Positions 13,501 through 26,440 of a stretch of DNA of 64,000 nt are shown here, piece by piece (positions within the stretch are counted from its first letter, which is position 1; the number at the start of each line of letters is the position of its first letter). The stretch is from Mesorhabditis belari (lineage: Eukaryota > Nematoda > Chromadorea > Rhabditida > Rhabditidae): contig CAUEEP010000927.1 in assembly GCA_958450365.1 (NCBI GenBank), positions 1,851,001-1,915,000 on the forward strand, written 5' to 3'. Under the pieces are notes generated by a model that made no database searches, was not told the origin of the DNA, and saw nothing but the letters and a program-made list of their open reading frames with translations. The position numbers were made by a program, and so were the translations under genes.

Positions 13501-16500
13501 TTCTTGATAGATAACATATAGTAAAACTTTTTACAAGAAAAAGATAAGATCAGCAGTTTTTACAGGAACTTTTTGACATGACTATCAGCTTTAAATCCGT
13601 TGATCATATGTAAAACTTTGCTCAAAACAACTTTAGTCATTTGTGTGCCCAACTTCGGCGAATATCTCACCGACTACAGTACTCTGGTCGTCGTTTGGCG
13701 TGCCGTACAAGCGATGAACCCATACGTCGCTCAATATGCGCAAGCTGTAAGTGAAATCGGAAAATATTGATCTACAGTATTGCTCAGTTCTACAACGAGA
13801 TGCAATTCATGGGTGAAACCCCCGGCTTTCAATCCTATCAATCGTTCATTCTCATCACCTATGCAAATGGAGGTAGTATTCGAACTTTTAAAAAATATTT
13901 CTAATAGTTTTAAATCAAAAATTTTAGTTTTAACCCGTAACAGCTATGGCCAACAGGAATGGGACCGATTTTATGCGGATTTTCAAGCACTCAACGCGAC
14001 GACCACCGTTGGAAATTGCAATGACACCTCGATTGCTGCCATCACTGAAGTGTTCAGATTGGTGGGTTGGAGTGCAATTTTGATTTGGTTTAGCTACAAA
14101 TTGATACCAAAGCTACCTGTTACATGTAGGTATGATATTGAAAGTAAGTGGTAAGTTTGCATTATGCTCCTAGTCTTTAAATCTCGTGTCTTCAACACTG
14201 ACACAGATCATGGCACACTGACGGTAACACATTGGCTGATCATGACAGATCAGTGTCAGTAAGAGTCCGTAAGTTTTCCAGAACTGTGAAAAGATTATTG
14301 ACAAAAGTTATCCAAGTTCTCTAATAATCAGATTTGATAATAGTTTATAACTTTAACAATTGTAATAACACTTTTAGACCACCTACAACAAGTCACCGAT
14401 CTATCACTTCACTGATGCTCCTGCATCGGACTCCCAGAATTTCCTCAGTGTCTCCGAGATGAATGGATACAAAAAACTCCCGGTAAATGACTAAAACTGA
14501 AAGCTGAAGCACAAGATTCATCCAGGTCTGGTCCTTCTTCCACAATACAAGCGCCGCCATTCAATGTAAAGTCGACGAGATCTCTGAGGGCTATCGGGTG
14601 CTTGGCACTCTCTCCTACATGTCTGGAGGTCTCACCATGGGACTCAGCAATGACAAGTTCAACCAAGTAAGTTAAATAGTTGATCTCAACTTAGAAACTT
14701 CTAGACCTTTGCCTTGGCGATGCGAACCACCAACTACAAGTCCAACCAAGTTCTCATTGATGATCTCACTGTGGGTTTTCAGCTGTACCTGAGAATACAA
14801 GTTTCCTTCTAGAACAAGATCTAAATTGAATTCCATTTCTAGTTCTCTAACTGATTTGTTACTACTCTAGGTCTGCACCATCGACGGTTATCGTACCTTC
14901 TTCGTCGATTCGGCCACCAAAGCTATCTACATTGTGGCAACTGGCGGTTTGATTTTGCTTACATAAAAACGATCATTTTTTTCCAGACAACTTATTGGTT
15001 GCTGTCACGAACCCTGACGGAAAGATCACCTCTCCATTGGCTTATCAAGATGGGAGAAACTATTTCTACACGATTCAAGGCAACAATCTCACTCGTGGAG
15101 AGTGGCTGTTGCAGTTTAACGCTTTCCAGGTACTTTTGAAATCTCTTTTTCGAATCATATAATAATTGGGGAACAATTCAATTCTTAAAGCCTTGATTTC
15201 AGAGCACATACCCGTGCAGCTATCGAGTGTACGCTCAATCGGACTACGATCTCTTTGTTGGAGTCACGAACGCCATCTACACTGATGCCTACTCAGCGGA
15301 GCCTATCGTGGGTACGGTATACATTAATGTTATAGTGCTACTGTAGTGTGACAAAGGTTTACAATGCTTTTCTTCCAGGAATGCCAAATGCTATTGTTGC
15401 TCAAATCAACGGCATCTACAACAACATTCCGGATCAATTCCGTCTCTTCGCCGAGGTGATGATTGTATCAAATGAGGATGGAAACTACCACAAGCCGCTC
15501 TACTTCTCAAATGGTAATTTGAAATTGAATGAAAAGTGATATTTTCATCTTATCCAATGAAATCTAAGGCGTTTACCGTACCGGTTGTGGCTATCATCTC
15601 TACTTTGGAGTTACCGATTTCTGCGAGCGAGCCGGTCAAGTCTTCTATGCTATGGTAGGTTTAAAGCTTTGGATAAAAAATTTTAGATTGTTTAGCTTTA
15701 TTGTGTACATACTGTTTTATAGTTACAGCAATCAACTCACTTTTCAGGTCTACGCCGACGATCCATTTGGTTACACCATTCAGCGAACAGCCGTTGGATA
15801 CTGTGCTGGAAGTGAGTTGAGAAATAGCTGACAAGATGGATTTCGATTCGTTTTGCTAACTTTTACCATCCTAGGAGCTCCCACTCAACTCCCACCAACT
15901 TCTTGCATTAATGGAGGAGTGCCCGATCCGAACAACGCGACTCTCTGCTTGTGTCCTCCACTATACACAGGTTGGCTTTGTTTTCAGCAATTTCTAAACT
16001 CAATCTCCTTTCCAGGCCGATATTGTCAAGACTACAACTGTCAAAATGGAGCCATATACTCAAATGGTCTCTGTCAATGCCCGCCCGGCTTGGGTGGAAC
16101 ATTCTGCGAGCAGCGTAAGTGATACAAGATAGAAAATCGAAACAAAAGTTTTTAGAGCAATGCCTTGTCAGCAACATTGATCCTCCATTCACTCAAGATG
16201 GCCAATCGATGACATTCGTCGTTTCAACAATTCCATCAATGAACGCGGTAGGTGAAATTGAATGAACTAGTGTAGACAAAATGATTGCTTGATACCAAGA
16301 GTTGCACAACATCAAAAGAATTCTTATTCTGATTTTTATTTCTTATTGATCGTTGCTGAACCAAAGATTCAAATGCTCATTTAGACATGGCAAATGTTGG
16401 CAGCAAATGTGCAAGAGTTCGTCAAGGATATTCAATTACATTCGCCTAAATGGATCACTCGCTACAATCTCATCATCATCAATCAAAAAGGTAAAAGGAT

Positions 16501-19500
16501 TTAAAACGATTAAAATAAACATATTCTGTTTAGAAGCTGTTTTGGTCTCACAAGCTACTCGAGCCTCGAACTTCGTGACCGCTATTCAAACGATCGCCTC
16601 GGATTTGACACCTTACTACAATGCTAGCATTACGGTGAGTTTTTCTAATAATATGGTAGAGTTCTGAAAAATTGCTTTGCTTTTTAGGATTGCAAAGTGT
16701 TGCTCGCGACGGGTATGCTGTTGGGAGTGCAAAATTCGATCCCCAAATCCTCTGTATTTATTTTCGCCGATTCTAATGCAGCTGATGAATCGAATCCAGT
16801 GTACGCCCAGTTGACAGCTCAAATCGAAGGAAATCAGATTCAAGTGAGTATTTTAGTTTCCTATTATTTAGCTGATATTTTGCTGTTGAAGTAGTTTTCT
16901 GTTGAAAAAAAAACAAAGGCTTTAAAGATCTAGAAATCCTTGACTATTTGTCCATTGAATTTGAGAAGTTTAAATTCAATTACTAACCATAAGACTTTGA
17001 GCTAAAGCTAAAGTTGTAAGCTAAAGACATTTAGAACTAAAAACAAAATTTGATTCTTAATCCAAGCTGACAATTTGTTATTACCCAAATTTCTAGGTGA
17101 ATCTCATCGGAACCGTCGACCCATCGGTTCCCCTTTGTGGCACCTCAAATGGTTGGTTCGATCAGGCGATTCAAGATCTCGTCATTTTCTCGGCCGGATG
17201 GATGTACTCAACAAAAAATGTTCATCAAGTAGGCAATTTGATTAAATTTTTGGATAGATTCATTCACTTTTAGTTCTACAACTTCATCCTCACCGAGTAC
17301 AGCAACGGAATCATTTTGGATCAATATGCTGATGTGAGGACTCGCGATAATCATTCAACTTTAGCCTAAAATTTTAGGACTGTACATCTCCCCAAATCTA
17401 CTACTTGCCTGTTGACTCTGCAGCTCAATCAATGACCATTGTTGCCAATGGACTGAATGTTAATGTAAGTTTTGAGTTTGCGAGAGTACTTTTTGAATTT
17501 TGATTATTTGATTCAAATTTCATTTAGATTACGGTCACTCAACCAAACGGGAACAGTGCCCTAAACAGCAACTATGAGTTGAACATGATTCAAGAGGACT
17601 GGATGGTCATTGATCAGTATATGATTCGTAAGTACAAGAATACGACGCAGATTTTTGATGAGAATTTGTACTAATGCTGGATTTAACCAAAAAAAATTTT
17701 ACTAATGCTGGATTTTTATATAATTTCTAATATCCTCTTGACAATTTTGGTATTCTAGTCGATTTTGCTAACAACCAGAAATTGTTTCAGCTTGCCCCAA
17801 CACCGACTGGCAATATTTTGAGCGGAATTGCATGAATTTCATCTTGACAAGGATTGCTTTCCGTGATGCATCGAATCGGTGTCATGCGCTCGGCGGATGG
17901 ATGGTCGATATCTACTATCAAGGGAAACAGGACTACGTTCAATGTTCGTTTTGATAGCCTTTACTTTGAGCTCAAACTTGGAAACACATCGCTTCCAGAG
18001 GATGATTTAGAGATATTGAGTGCACCAGATCATATATGTTTCCAAATTTGAGCATAAAGTGAGCCAAGACTTGTGTCAATAACTTGCTTTAGATCACACA
18101 AATGGGGCTGACAACTGGATCGGTTTGTACATGATTGGAACGACCTGGTACTGGGATGTGGACATCAACAATGACCCTGTTCCCTTGGTAATTGAATTTG
18201 TTCTAAAAAAATCAAACGATCTTTCTATTCTGTAATTCTAGACGCCCAACTCTTACTCAAACTGGAAAGACGGTGTGACGCCGACTGATCCAAGCATGGG
18301 ATGTGCGGTGATGGGTAAAGATGGATTCTGGGCAGCTGTGGCTTGTACCGATAGTTATTACCCCGTTTGTCAACGACATCGATGTGAGTTTTAGTTTAGT
18401 ACATTAGCAAGTACGGTTTAGTACAATTTACTTGTTATTCTTATCCTGAAAACTCAGCAAATGAACATTTGAGAGTAAAATCTGCTTTGATAAACCTAAA
18501 AAGAATAGACAAAGTAGACAAAGTTGATATTTTAATGTCTTACAAATACACTCAATACTCATTTCTTTTTTTAGATGGCCAAGAAGTGGTGCCCAACGAC
18601 CCAACAACCAGTGCGTTTTCTTGAACAACCAGAATTGTGCGGCTAATTGAGCCAATTTTAGACCTTCTCCCAGCCGGTTTTTGGAAAGTCGCCGTGCAAG
18701 CATCGAATGGAAGTTGTGCCATTCAGGCTCGAGTCCAATCAACCATCCAATTGTACTTTGGATTTGTGCAAGACACGCACAGCGACTACCCCATGCTCTA
18801 TGCTAACTCAAATGCTTGTGGGTTTTAGTTTAAGAGCAGAACATTGCACTTGTCACTTGAGAGCTCAAGACCAAACAAAGCCCTCGAATAGCTTAGCCTT
18901 TAAAATAAAAATCTTCAGTTAACATCTAGGATTACAAGATCCTTTAGCCAACAACTACTTCGCTGTGGGTGCCACCGGGTTGAATATGTTCCCCGATGAT
19001 CGTCATCCATCAAATGAGGGGCGTCTTAATTACATCTACACTGGAAGCAATGGTTAATTTCTTTTCTTTCTTTAGAATTCGAATTTCTTTCTTTAGAATC
19101 CGCCTTCGATGCTCTAACCGTTGAGGATCGTGCCTCTTGCTCGTACCAGTACTTGTCACAGAATTTCAGCTGTCAGAGACGCGGTGCCTACTATCAACAA
19201 TTCTTTGTTCGAGTGAGTATTCATTGTTTATCAATTTCACCCAATTCGTCAACCAAATTGCTTTTTTTCGATTGTGGGACATTTGAAAGGCGCCCCGCCC
19301 CGCCCATTTTGCGATTGGCGATCTAACTTTGAGCTTAAATATCTTGGTGTTGGGCTTTCCAATTTAAATATTCTTGGTATCATTAGATGCGTCAAGACTT
19401 TCTCTGTCGATTGGTACAAAAACTACTTAAACTGGATAGCCAAACACCAAGATATTTAAGCTCAAATTTAGATTGCCACTGGCAAAACGGGCGGGCGCGT

Positions 19501-22500
19501 ATCAAATTTCCGATAATCTTTTTTCAGTTCTCCGGACTTGATCAATACGGCCACACCTTTGATCGTCTCATCTCAGCGTATTGTGGAATCTATCGTAAGT
19601 TTTTCAAACTTAATTCTCAGTGAATAGCATTTGTGACATTCGCTTCTTTAATCACTTCATTTTCTAGAAACTCGATGCGACAATGATGGCTACGAGTATC
19701 AGGGACAATGCATTTGCCAACCCGGATGGACAGGCAACAGATGCCAGGTACCGGTTTGCCTCAATGGTGGAGTCATCAATTCACTCACTAATAAATGCTC
19801 GTGCCCGACCGCCTACGGTGGACCAAATTGTCAATTTGGTGTGTATTTTAAGAACTTGAATGTCTAAGTGCCTACCATTTTAGCCTACTGTGAGCCACCG
19901 TATCCAGTGAGCTATGCAAGCACGAATCGAACATTGGCCATCGCTCTCGAGACGTCAACCCTTATGGCCACTTCCATCTATATGCTGAAGTGAGCTTAAA
20001 AATTAGCATCTATTGTTTAACAACATAACCTTTTAGACGCAACATCACCTCGGTCATCAACCAGATCACAAATGGTTCGGGAGTACCCCAATGGTGGGAT
20101 AGCTACATTCTCTTCCCATTCGACTCAAGTAAGTTTGTGCTTAACACTTGAACAACTAATGCAACTCCGCAACTAATGATGTAGCTATATAACAATTTAC
20201 ATTAAGCATTCAAATTGTTATAGAAATCTCCTTTTATTCACCATTTCAGCCTCAAACAAAGCCTCGTGGTTCCCTCCGATCTACTCGAATAACTTCTCGG
20301 ATATCGTTGCTGGATTGAACGCAATTCCTCGTGGATGTCCGAATAATACTTGTGATCAAACAAGTGAGTGAATTAGTTTTGTTATCAGCTTTTAAATTCA
20401 TTACTTGATTTGTTAAGGTTAAAAACTGACCCATTTCCAGTCTGTCAACGTCCTTATCTCCGCATCATTGCCGATATCGTCGCTCATCCTTCATTTAGAA
20501 GTCCAAACTCGGTCAGTTCTACTTAAAGATTGTTAGAAAATAGTTGACTACTTGAAAATTTATCAATTGGACTTATCAAAAGTTTCTTTTCCAGGACATT
20601 TTGGTGATTTCAAGAGCCTCTCCAGAAGATTACAATCTCGAATCTCAAGTGATCGGTGCTATACAGGACAGTCGAGCGAGGGTTGGTTACAGGATTATTA
20701 ATAATGCCTAAAAACCAATTAAGTTAAATCTCATAACTAAATTTCAGGTGTTCTTCTTGCTTGCTGGTGCTTCAACTCCTTGTAATGAGGGATGGAGTAC
20801 GCCGGCGGTAACTGCAATGAACTATATCGCTTCGTACAGTCAAGGCGGAATATATCCGGTAGGTATTGGACTTGAGTTCAAAGAGTTGAAAATAAGTTAA
20901 GCCGAGCCATTACCATTACATTTCAAAAGATTTCGAAAAGAAAAACAAAGCTTGCGAAAAACAAAGCTGATCGTTGAGGCCATAGAACTATTCTTGACGT
21001 ACTTTGTGGTGAAAACACAAGCTTTCTGACCCACTAGCTATAAATTTTCACTCACAATCAGTTTCATCAAACCTTAAGGTTAGAATTAGGTTACATTTTT
21101 GAACAGTTACTGATAGTGTGCTCCTCGTGAGTATCCGTTTTTTCCGTTTTTTAAAACGCACACTTGGGAAAAATTACCGTACTTTAAGCGAAAGTTATTG
21201 CAAAAGATCGCGGACATCGACTTATATAAGACTCCTTTTAAAGATATTCAGCAATTTAACTACTTTGGTGGGAAACCCCATCAAATGTAAAGATATTCTA
21301 TTTACTCGACGTGTAAAGAGGATTACTCGTAGTTACTTGACCAAAAGCGTCGATTAAGCGAGTAAAAATTACTCATGCAAATTTTACTCAAGTAATTACT
21401 TACTTCGAAGGAGCACGTTCTAGTTACTGACGTAAGTTATGTTTTAGTATAAATATAGAAGCCTGTAGTAGAAGCTGTAGTTGACTCTGACATTGACACA
21501 ATCTCTATTTTCAGCTCTCTCCAACAGAGATGGTGTTCAATTGGCTTGGTGTCTACTTCCCGGCCAGCTATCGATCAGGATGGGTGACGGGAGGAGCGGT
21601 GAAAGATGCCGATTGTTCGGACGCAGAATGGATCTTCCCGGTAGGGAAAGTTTAACTTTCAAAAAATGGGAATCAATTTAGGTTGAAAATTCGGCGACTC
21701 ATCTCCTTATTGACTACTTCGGAAACACGAAAGCGATCTCATTGATTGCACCCGATGGAAATCAAGAAACCCTTCCGACAAGTCTTGTCACCTCAAGTAC
21801 AAACTATTTGGGAGTGTTTCCGGTGGGTTTTTGAAATTACTTTAACTAATTCTATTGATTAATCTAAAAAATAGAAGTATTGAATATTCTAAAGTACCTT
21901 AGCTATAGTGTGCCTGGATAAAGACAGTAATCTCACTTTCACCTGTCAATTTAGCTACAAACGAATGGAGCGACCAAGGCTGGCAACTGGATCGTCAAAA
22001 TCCAGGACCCTGACACACCGCAATGCAGTCTCGATCTTCGAGTTCGATCCGCTATCGAAATCTACCCAGCTTTTACGCAAGTAAGTCTTCTATTAGCTCA
22101 CTGACTTCATTTTGCTTTAGTTGCATTCGATTTTTGACCTAATTTTAGCCCAGCGATCAATACAACGGAGCAACGAACGATAATGGACACTTCCAGCCGC
22201 TTATTGGTTAGAAATTTGAATCTCTTAGATAATTATCCTGCTGTACGATTATCAAGTTGTTTAGGAGAGCAAAATATTGTCTTGGCACACGAGAGTACAT
22301 TCGGAGAAGGAGCCAGCATTCAATATGTGCAGGCAAGTTGAAAATTTTAAGGCTTAAATTATTTAATTTATTTTCAATTTTTATTAAAGGCTTTTAAGGC
22401 TTTAAATTTTATACACTGTACAATACTGTAGAGTACAGTAACTTGTCCATTTCTAAAATCTCATTCTAGATCGTTGTCCCAAATCGTGGCCTTTATTTCA

Positions 22501-24212
22501 CATCGGAGATGGCTCTTCGAAGCGATAGTTGCGGCTATGAGTACTACTCAACGAAAGCCTTTGAGTGCTATATGGAGGTAAATTTGTTGTAATATTATTG
22601 TACTTCTTTGCTAATTTCACCCTTCAGAACTTCTGGGTGATCTTCTATGGTACGGATATGCGTGGAGCTCCGCTGAATCGAATGTTTGTCACGCATTGTA
22701 TCTCGAATCGGCCAACACCACCTCGTGAGTTAGAAAAGAGACTGAATGATAATTAAATCCTATAAGTTATGTATAACTAACATAGTATAGACGTACGTAT
22801 TTAGTCACTAGACGTACTCCAAACTGTTCTTTGTACGTACTTTGTGAAAACATACCTGTTTGGCACAGTTGATTCTTCCTTAGCTGAGAATGAAATTACT
22901 GAATCGAGTGTGCCAGAAGGGGTGCATTTTCACACAGTATAAAGTACATAAAAGTATAAAACCTTTTAGCCCCTCCACCATTCTGTGACATTACTCAAAC
23001 TCTCAACGACATCGTTTTCATGGTTGACGGATCAGTTGCAGCCAGTAAAGTCTTCGGCACAGTAAGAAGTCAATTGGGTAATTAAACCAAAATCTTTTTA
23101 GTTCAAACTCTTCATGGACTACGTGGCAAGAGGATACAGTATTTCTTCGACATCCACTCAAATCGGCGCCTTCTCTTTCTCCAATACAGCTGTGAGTTTT
23201 TATTATTGGTAAAAAATAGTAACAGTACTGCTTTGCTTGAAAATAATCAAATTTTATCTTGCATAGAGTTTAAAAATCAGTTCACTTATCTAGGGTGGAG
23301 CAAGCGCTTTCTTGTTGAATGTAGCTCCCGACCAGACTTCTCTCACCCAGAAACTTTTGTCTCTTTCGAATGACGGCCAAGCTGGACAAAATATCACCAG
23401 GTGGGGGAATTTGCGGCTTTCTGGAATCCTGAAAATATTGTATAAGAGTTGTGCACTGGTGCAAATCAAGTTAATTGTTTTGAGCATTCTTTTGATAAAG
23501 TAAACTCATAGCACTCGAACTTGACCGGTGCTTTTAACATTATAAGATCAAATACTCTAAAGCTGTGTTTGTTTTATTTGGCTTAACGATAATTTTTTAG
23601 TGCTATCAACTACGTGCAGCAGTACACGGCACAGGGCAGCGGTTATCGAGTGAGCAGTCAAGTGAAACATCTCGTCGTTTATGTGACCGCTAGCACGAGG
23701 TGGGTTTGGACTTGTTGATAGTGAGCTGTAAGCAATATATTCTTGAAATCAGATAAATTACTCATTTTTTAGCTACACTGATGGTGGCCTTGATCCAAAG
23801 GCGGCTGTTCAGAGCATGGTTCGCGGTGGATCATTCGGTTTTGCGGTCGTTTCTCTTGGATTCTCGGTAAGTAAAGCAATAAACGCAAAATTTTCTTTAT
23901 AAAACAATTTAGCATTGTACAATTTGTAATAACTATATTTTTACAAGTCCTACAATGCTCATAATTTTTTTAGGACGCACCCGATTGGTTGGTGTCTCTT
24001 GCCGGGCCCGGATGCTCGTACTTTACCAACGATGAAAACGATTTCGCGACGAATGCCGGAAATTTGATTCAATCCATCTCGTGCTAGTGAGTTTCAGAAT
24101 TATAATCTTATTTACTGTCCATATCACCGTACTAAGCTGATTTCTTATTAGCTTCATAGTAAATCCTTTATCAATCACTTTCAGCCGTCAAAACATCTGC
24201 AATGTGCAGTAA
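10550..24212 (+). CDS. Giant secreted EGF / C-type lectin / vWA protein (irg-7-like)
   Basis: Starts at ATG 10550 with a signal peptide (MRPLLLLLVLLGASTLAA) and ends NICNVQ, TAA 24212, over several dozen short exons. A furin-type site RIKR lies before the first EGF-like motif (CSAGWTGQFCE, about 10920). Paired EGF-like modules occur near 13060-13485 (CMNGGFLNPAETSCLCQTGY), 15900-16115 and 19670-19845, each followed by long beta-rich repeats, one vWA-like near 13640. A C-type lectin-like domain spans about 17790-18390 (NCMNF...WIGLYMIG...WKDG...CAVMG...PVCQRHR). The C-terminal domain (22977-24080) is vWA: FMVDGSVAAS in place of the MIDAS DxSxS, later HLVVYVTAS. Nematode IRG-7, a pathogen-response protein, has this architecture; orthology is inferred. 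Likely extracellular or gut-luminal. Confidence 0.85.
11330..11403 (+). tRNA. tRNA-like element in intron, degenerate
   Basis: 74 nt within an intron of the giant secreted gene. A perfect A box (tagctcaatggttagagta) and B box (ggttcaatccc) are present, the T stem gaggg/ccctc pairs fully, and the acceptor stem taccgga/tctggaa pairs except for one A-A mismatch. The loop ttggaaa would give anticodon GGA (Ser), but the anticodon stem tctgc/ctaaa does not pair and there is no long variable arm as tRNA-Ser needs. Most likely a tRNA pseudogene or a tRNA-derived SINE head rather than a working tRNA. Confidence 0.6.
19290..19499. mobile_element. Inverted-repeat MITE in intron (about 210 bp)
   Basis: Two arms of about 57 nt are imperfect reverse complements: both contain ctcaaat/gagctta around tatcttggtgtt and end in GC-rich runs (cgccccgcccc / gcgggcgcg). 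It sits in an intron of the giant secreted gene between a conserved exon ending near 19212 and one starting near 19529. No coding capacity; no other copy in the window. Confidence 0.75.
21104..21431. mobile_element. Probable inverted-repeat MITE in intron (about 330 bp)
   Basis: The left end reads cagttactgatagtgtgctc and the right end is an imperfect inverted match (gaggagcac-type sequence, then gttctagttactg). Between them is a further imperfect palindrome of gagtaa/ttactc motifs (about 21310-21400). It lies in the 650-bp intron of the giant secreted gene between exons ending near 20860 and starting near 21515. Boundaries are approximate; no target duplication was identified. Confidence 0.55.
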
Positions 24213-25344
24213 AGCCCATCTCACTAACAAAAAGAACTTTTTTGATATAAAATAAACATTTATTCATATACATTGCTTCATTTTATGACCGATAAAAGCA
24301 AAATTTTATATAAAAAGAGCGAAATAGTTGATTATTCACATACTAAAGTTTTCGCTTCCAGTTGACTTCCTAAAAGAATTCGGAAAAAGAGAGTTGACGC
24401 TAAAAAAAGACAGCAAAAATTTATTGTTTTTTGAGGTTATTAGAATTTCATTGTGAGTTCCTTATTACTTGAATAATGAAAAGAGAAAGTTATCTTTTTG
24501 TTACAAGACTTGTTCTGATCTCCAGAGTGTACTCTGCGCTTAAAGTCGCGACGCATCAAGATCATCCTTTTCTGCAGCATCAAGATCTTTATTTTATTCC
24601 GGATTTGATCAAAATCTCCTTTTAGAATTAGAACAAGTGCTCATTTTTCTAGGCACTATTCAGGACTCCTAGCTTTGTTCTAGGAAATAAAGTCTATGAA
24701 ATTTTGAATTGATTTTAATCACCACGTTTTATTCTTGAAGAATTATATATCGAAAAATCTAGATACGCTAAACTACTCGAAAAATCACTCATCATTTCCT
24801 TGTCTTTTCTTTAAGGCAAATAAATGGTGGTGTTTCCCTTATACATACGTTTATGCCTTTTTTTTCGCGGAATATGATTCGATTCGGTGAGTTGGTCTAA
24901 AAAGGGAAAAGAAGAAAAACCCTTCCACCTACTCAAATTTGAATGAGTCGGAGAAAAGGAGGAAAAAAGAGCGACTTTTAGACTTTAATATAAGCTTTTC
25001 AGCTAAAGGCCTTTTGGCTTTTAAGGGATTCGCTTTTTCTCTGAAAATCTGTCAGAGGGGCCATTTTCACTAGCCAATTCGTTTCCATCATCAAACGTTC
25101 AACGAATGTTTTTTCGAATCAAATGAAACCTTCCGGGAAATGTTAGTGGAACGTTTGAAAGCTGGATCTTCTTGGAAACTTGGAATTTAACTTTTAGTTT
25201 TCAAAATCTTCAAGCTAAATCTCGAGTTGAAATCTAAAGTTTACTTTTTTACTTTTTTAATTGACTTTTATAGGTTTATTGATCTTGTGAATAAAAAGCT
25301 ACCAAATATCCAAATTTGGATTAATTTATCAGAAGTTTATTGGC

Positions 25345-25444
25345 TACTTGATTACTTGATTACGGTACTCTTTCTAAAAGGCTATCAGCTTATCGTAATC
25401 AAGCCTTTTAGATTACTCTTCTTCAAAAGTACCGTAATCAAGCT
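25345..25444. repeat. Imperfect inverted repeat
   Basis: cttgattacggtact near the left end is matched by agtaccgtaatcaag at the right, with the inner blocks ctaaaaggc and gccttttag also inverted. It could be a small MITE or a hairpin. Confidence 0.65.
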
Positions 25445-25524
25445 ACCAATTTCTTTATCCAATCAGCCCAATCAGGATCATTTGATGAAAGATTAAAAAG
25501 ATCAGTCAAGCTTGACAGTTTGAA

Positions 25525-25680
25525 TACGTGGATGTAGATGCCTTTTAGAACAACATTTAGATGCCTTCTATGTAGATGTAGATCTATGTAGATACCTTTT
25601 AGAACAGCATTTAGATGCCTTCTATGTAGATGTAGATCTATGTATATGTATACTTCTATGTAGATGCCTTTTAGAAAAGC
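25525..25680. repeat. Degenerate direct repeats
   Basis: About three imperfect copies of a unit containing gatgccttttagaac, catttagatgccttctatg and tagatgtagatctatgta. It is translatable but without protein character. Confidence 0.7.
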
Positions 25681-26199
25681 ATTTCCTAATCTCTCTTGTT
25701 TCAGTTTCAAAATTTCAGATATTTAAAAGGATTTCTATTTTTCAAAATCCAACAAAATTACAAATTCAAGCTTTTTGCTGATTCTTTGATTTTAAATCCT
25801 CGGAATTCCCCTTTCAATCCATTCATTCATTATTAAACGCCGAATTTTTGCCTCTCATGGCTAGACTCAATTGTGCCCAAGCACGAGATTTTGATTCTAA
25901 GAACAATTTTCTAGGTCTTAAAAATCAAAACTTTAATTTCTATAGATTTCCGGGTCTTTTGTCTTCTGTTTTGTTTTTTCTTCACACGAAACATTGAAAG
26001 ACAAGACATTTGTCTGCACCAAAAAGGTCATTTCCTCGAAAAGTCTTTGATGGATAGCTGTGGGAGGAATTTTTCACGAAAAAGCTTTCAAGAGGGATTT
26101 TGGGAAAAGAACAATCAGGATCGGCAATGTTTATACAAAAAAAAACACAATTTTTCATATTTTTGCTTTCCCTTCAAAGATATATTTGTCAAATGTTTT

Positions 26200-26440
26200 G
26201 CTTTATGTACACTTGGTGCTTTATGTACACTTGGTGCTTTATGTACACTTGGTGCTTTATGTACACTTGGTGCTTTATGTACACTTTGGGCTATACACTT
26301 TGTGCTATGACACTTTGTGCTTTATGTACACTTTGTGCTTTATCCATTTGTGCTTTATGTACACTTTGTGCTTTATGTACACTTGGTGCTTTATGTACAC
26401 TTTGTGCTTTATGTACACTTTGTGCTTTATGTACACTTTA
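26200..26440. repeat. 18-bp minisatellite
   Basis: Tandem array of ctttatgtacacttggtg. The first four to five units are nearly perfect; the second half carries the variant ending acactttgtg and some shortened units. Because 18 is a multiple of 3, three frames stay open across it, which produces spurious ORFs of up to 160 codons. Confidence 0.92.

Noticed and set aside
25438..25710. 90-codon minus-strand frame
   Set aside because: Translation of the degenerate direct repeat at 25525-25680.
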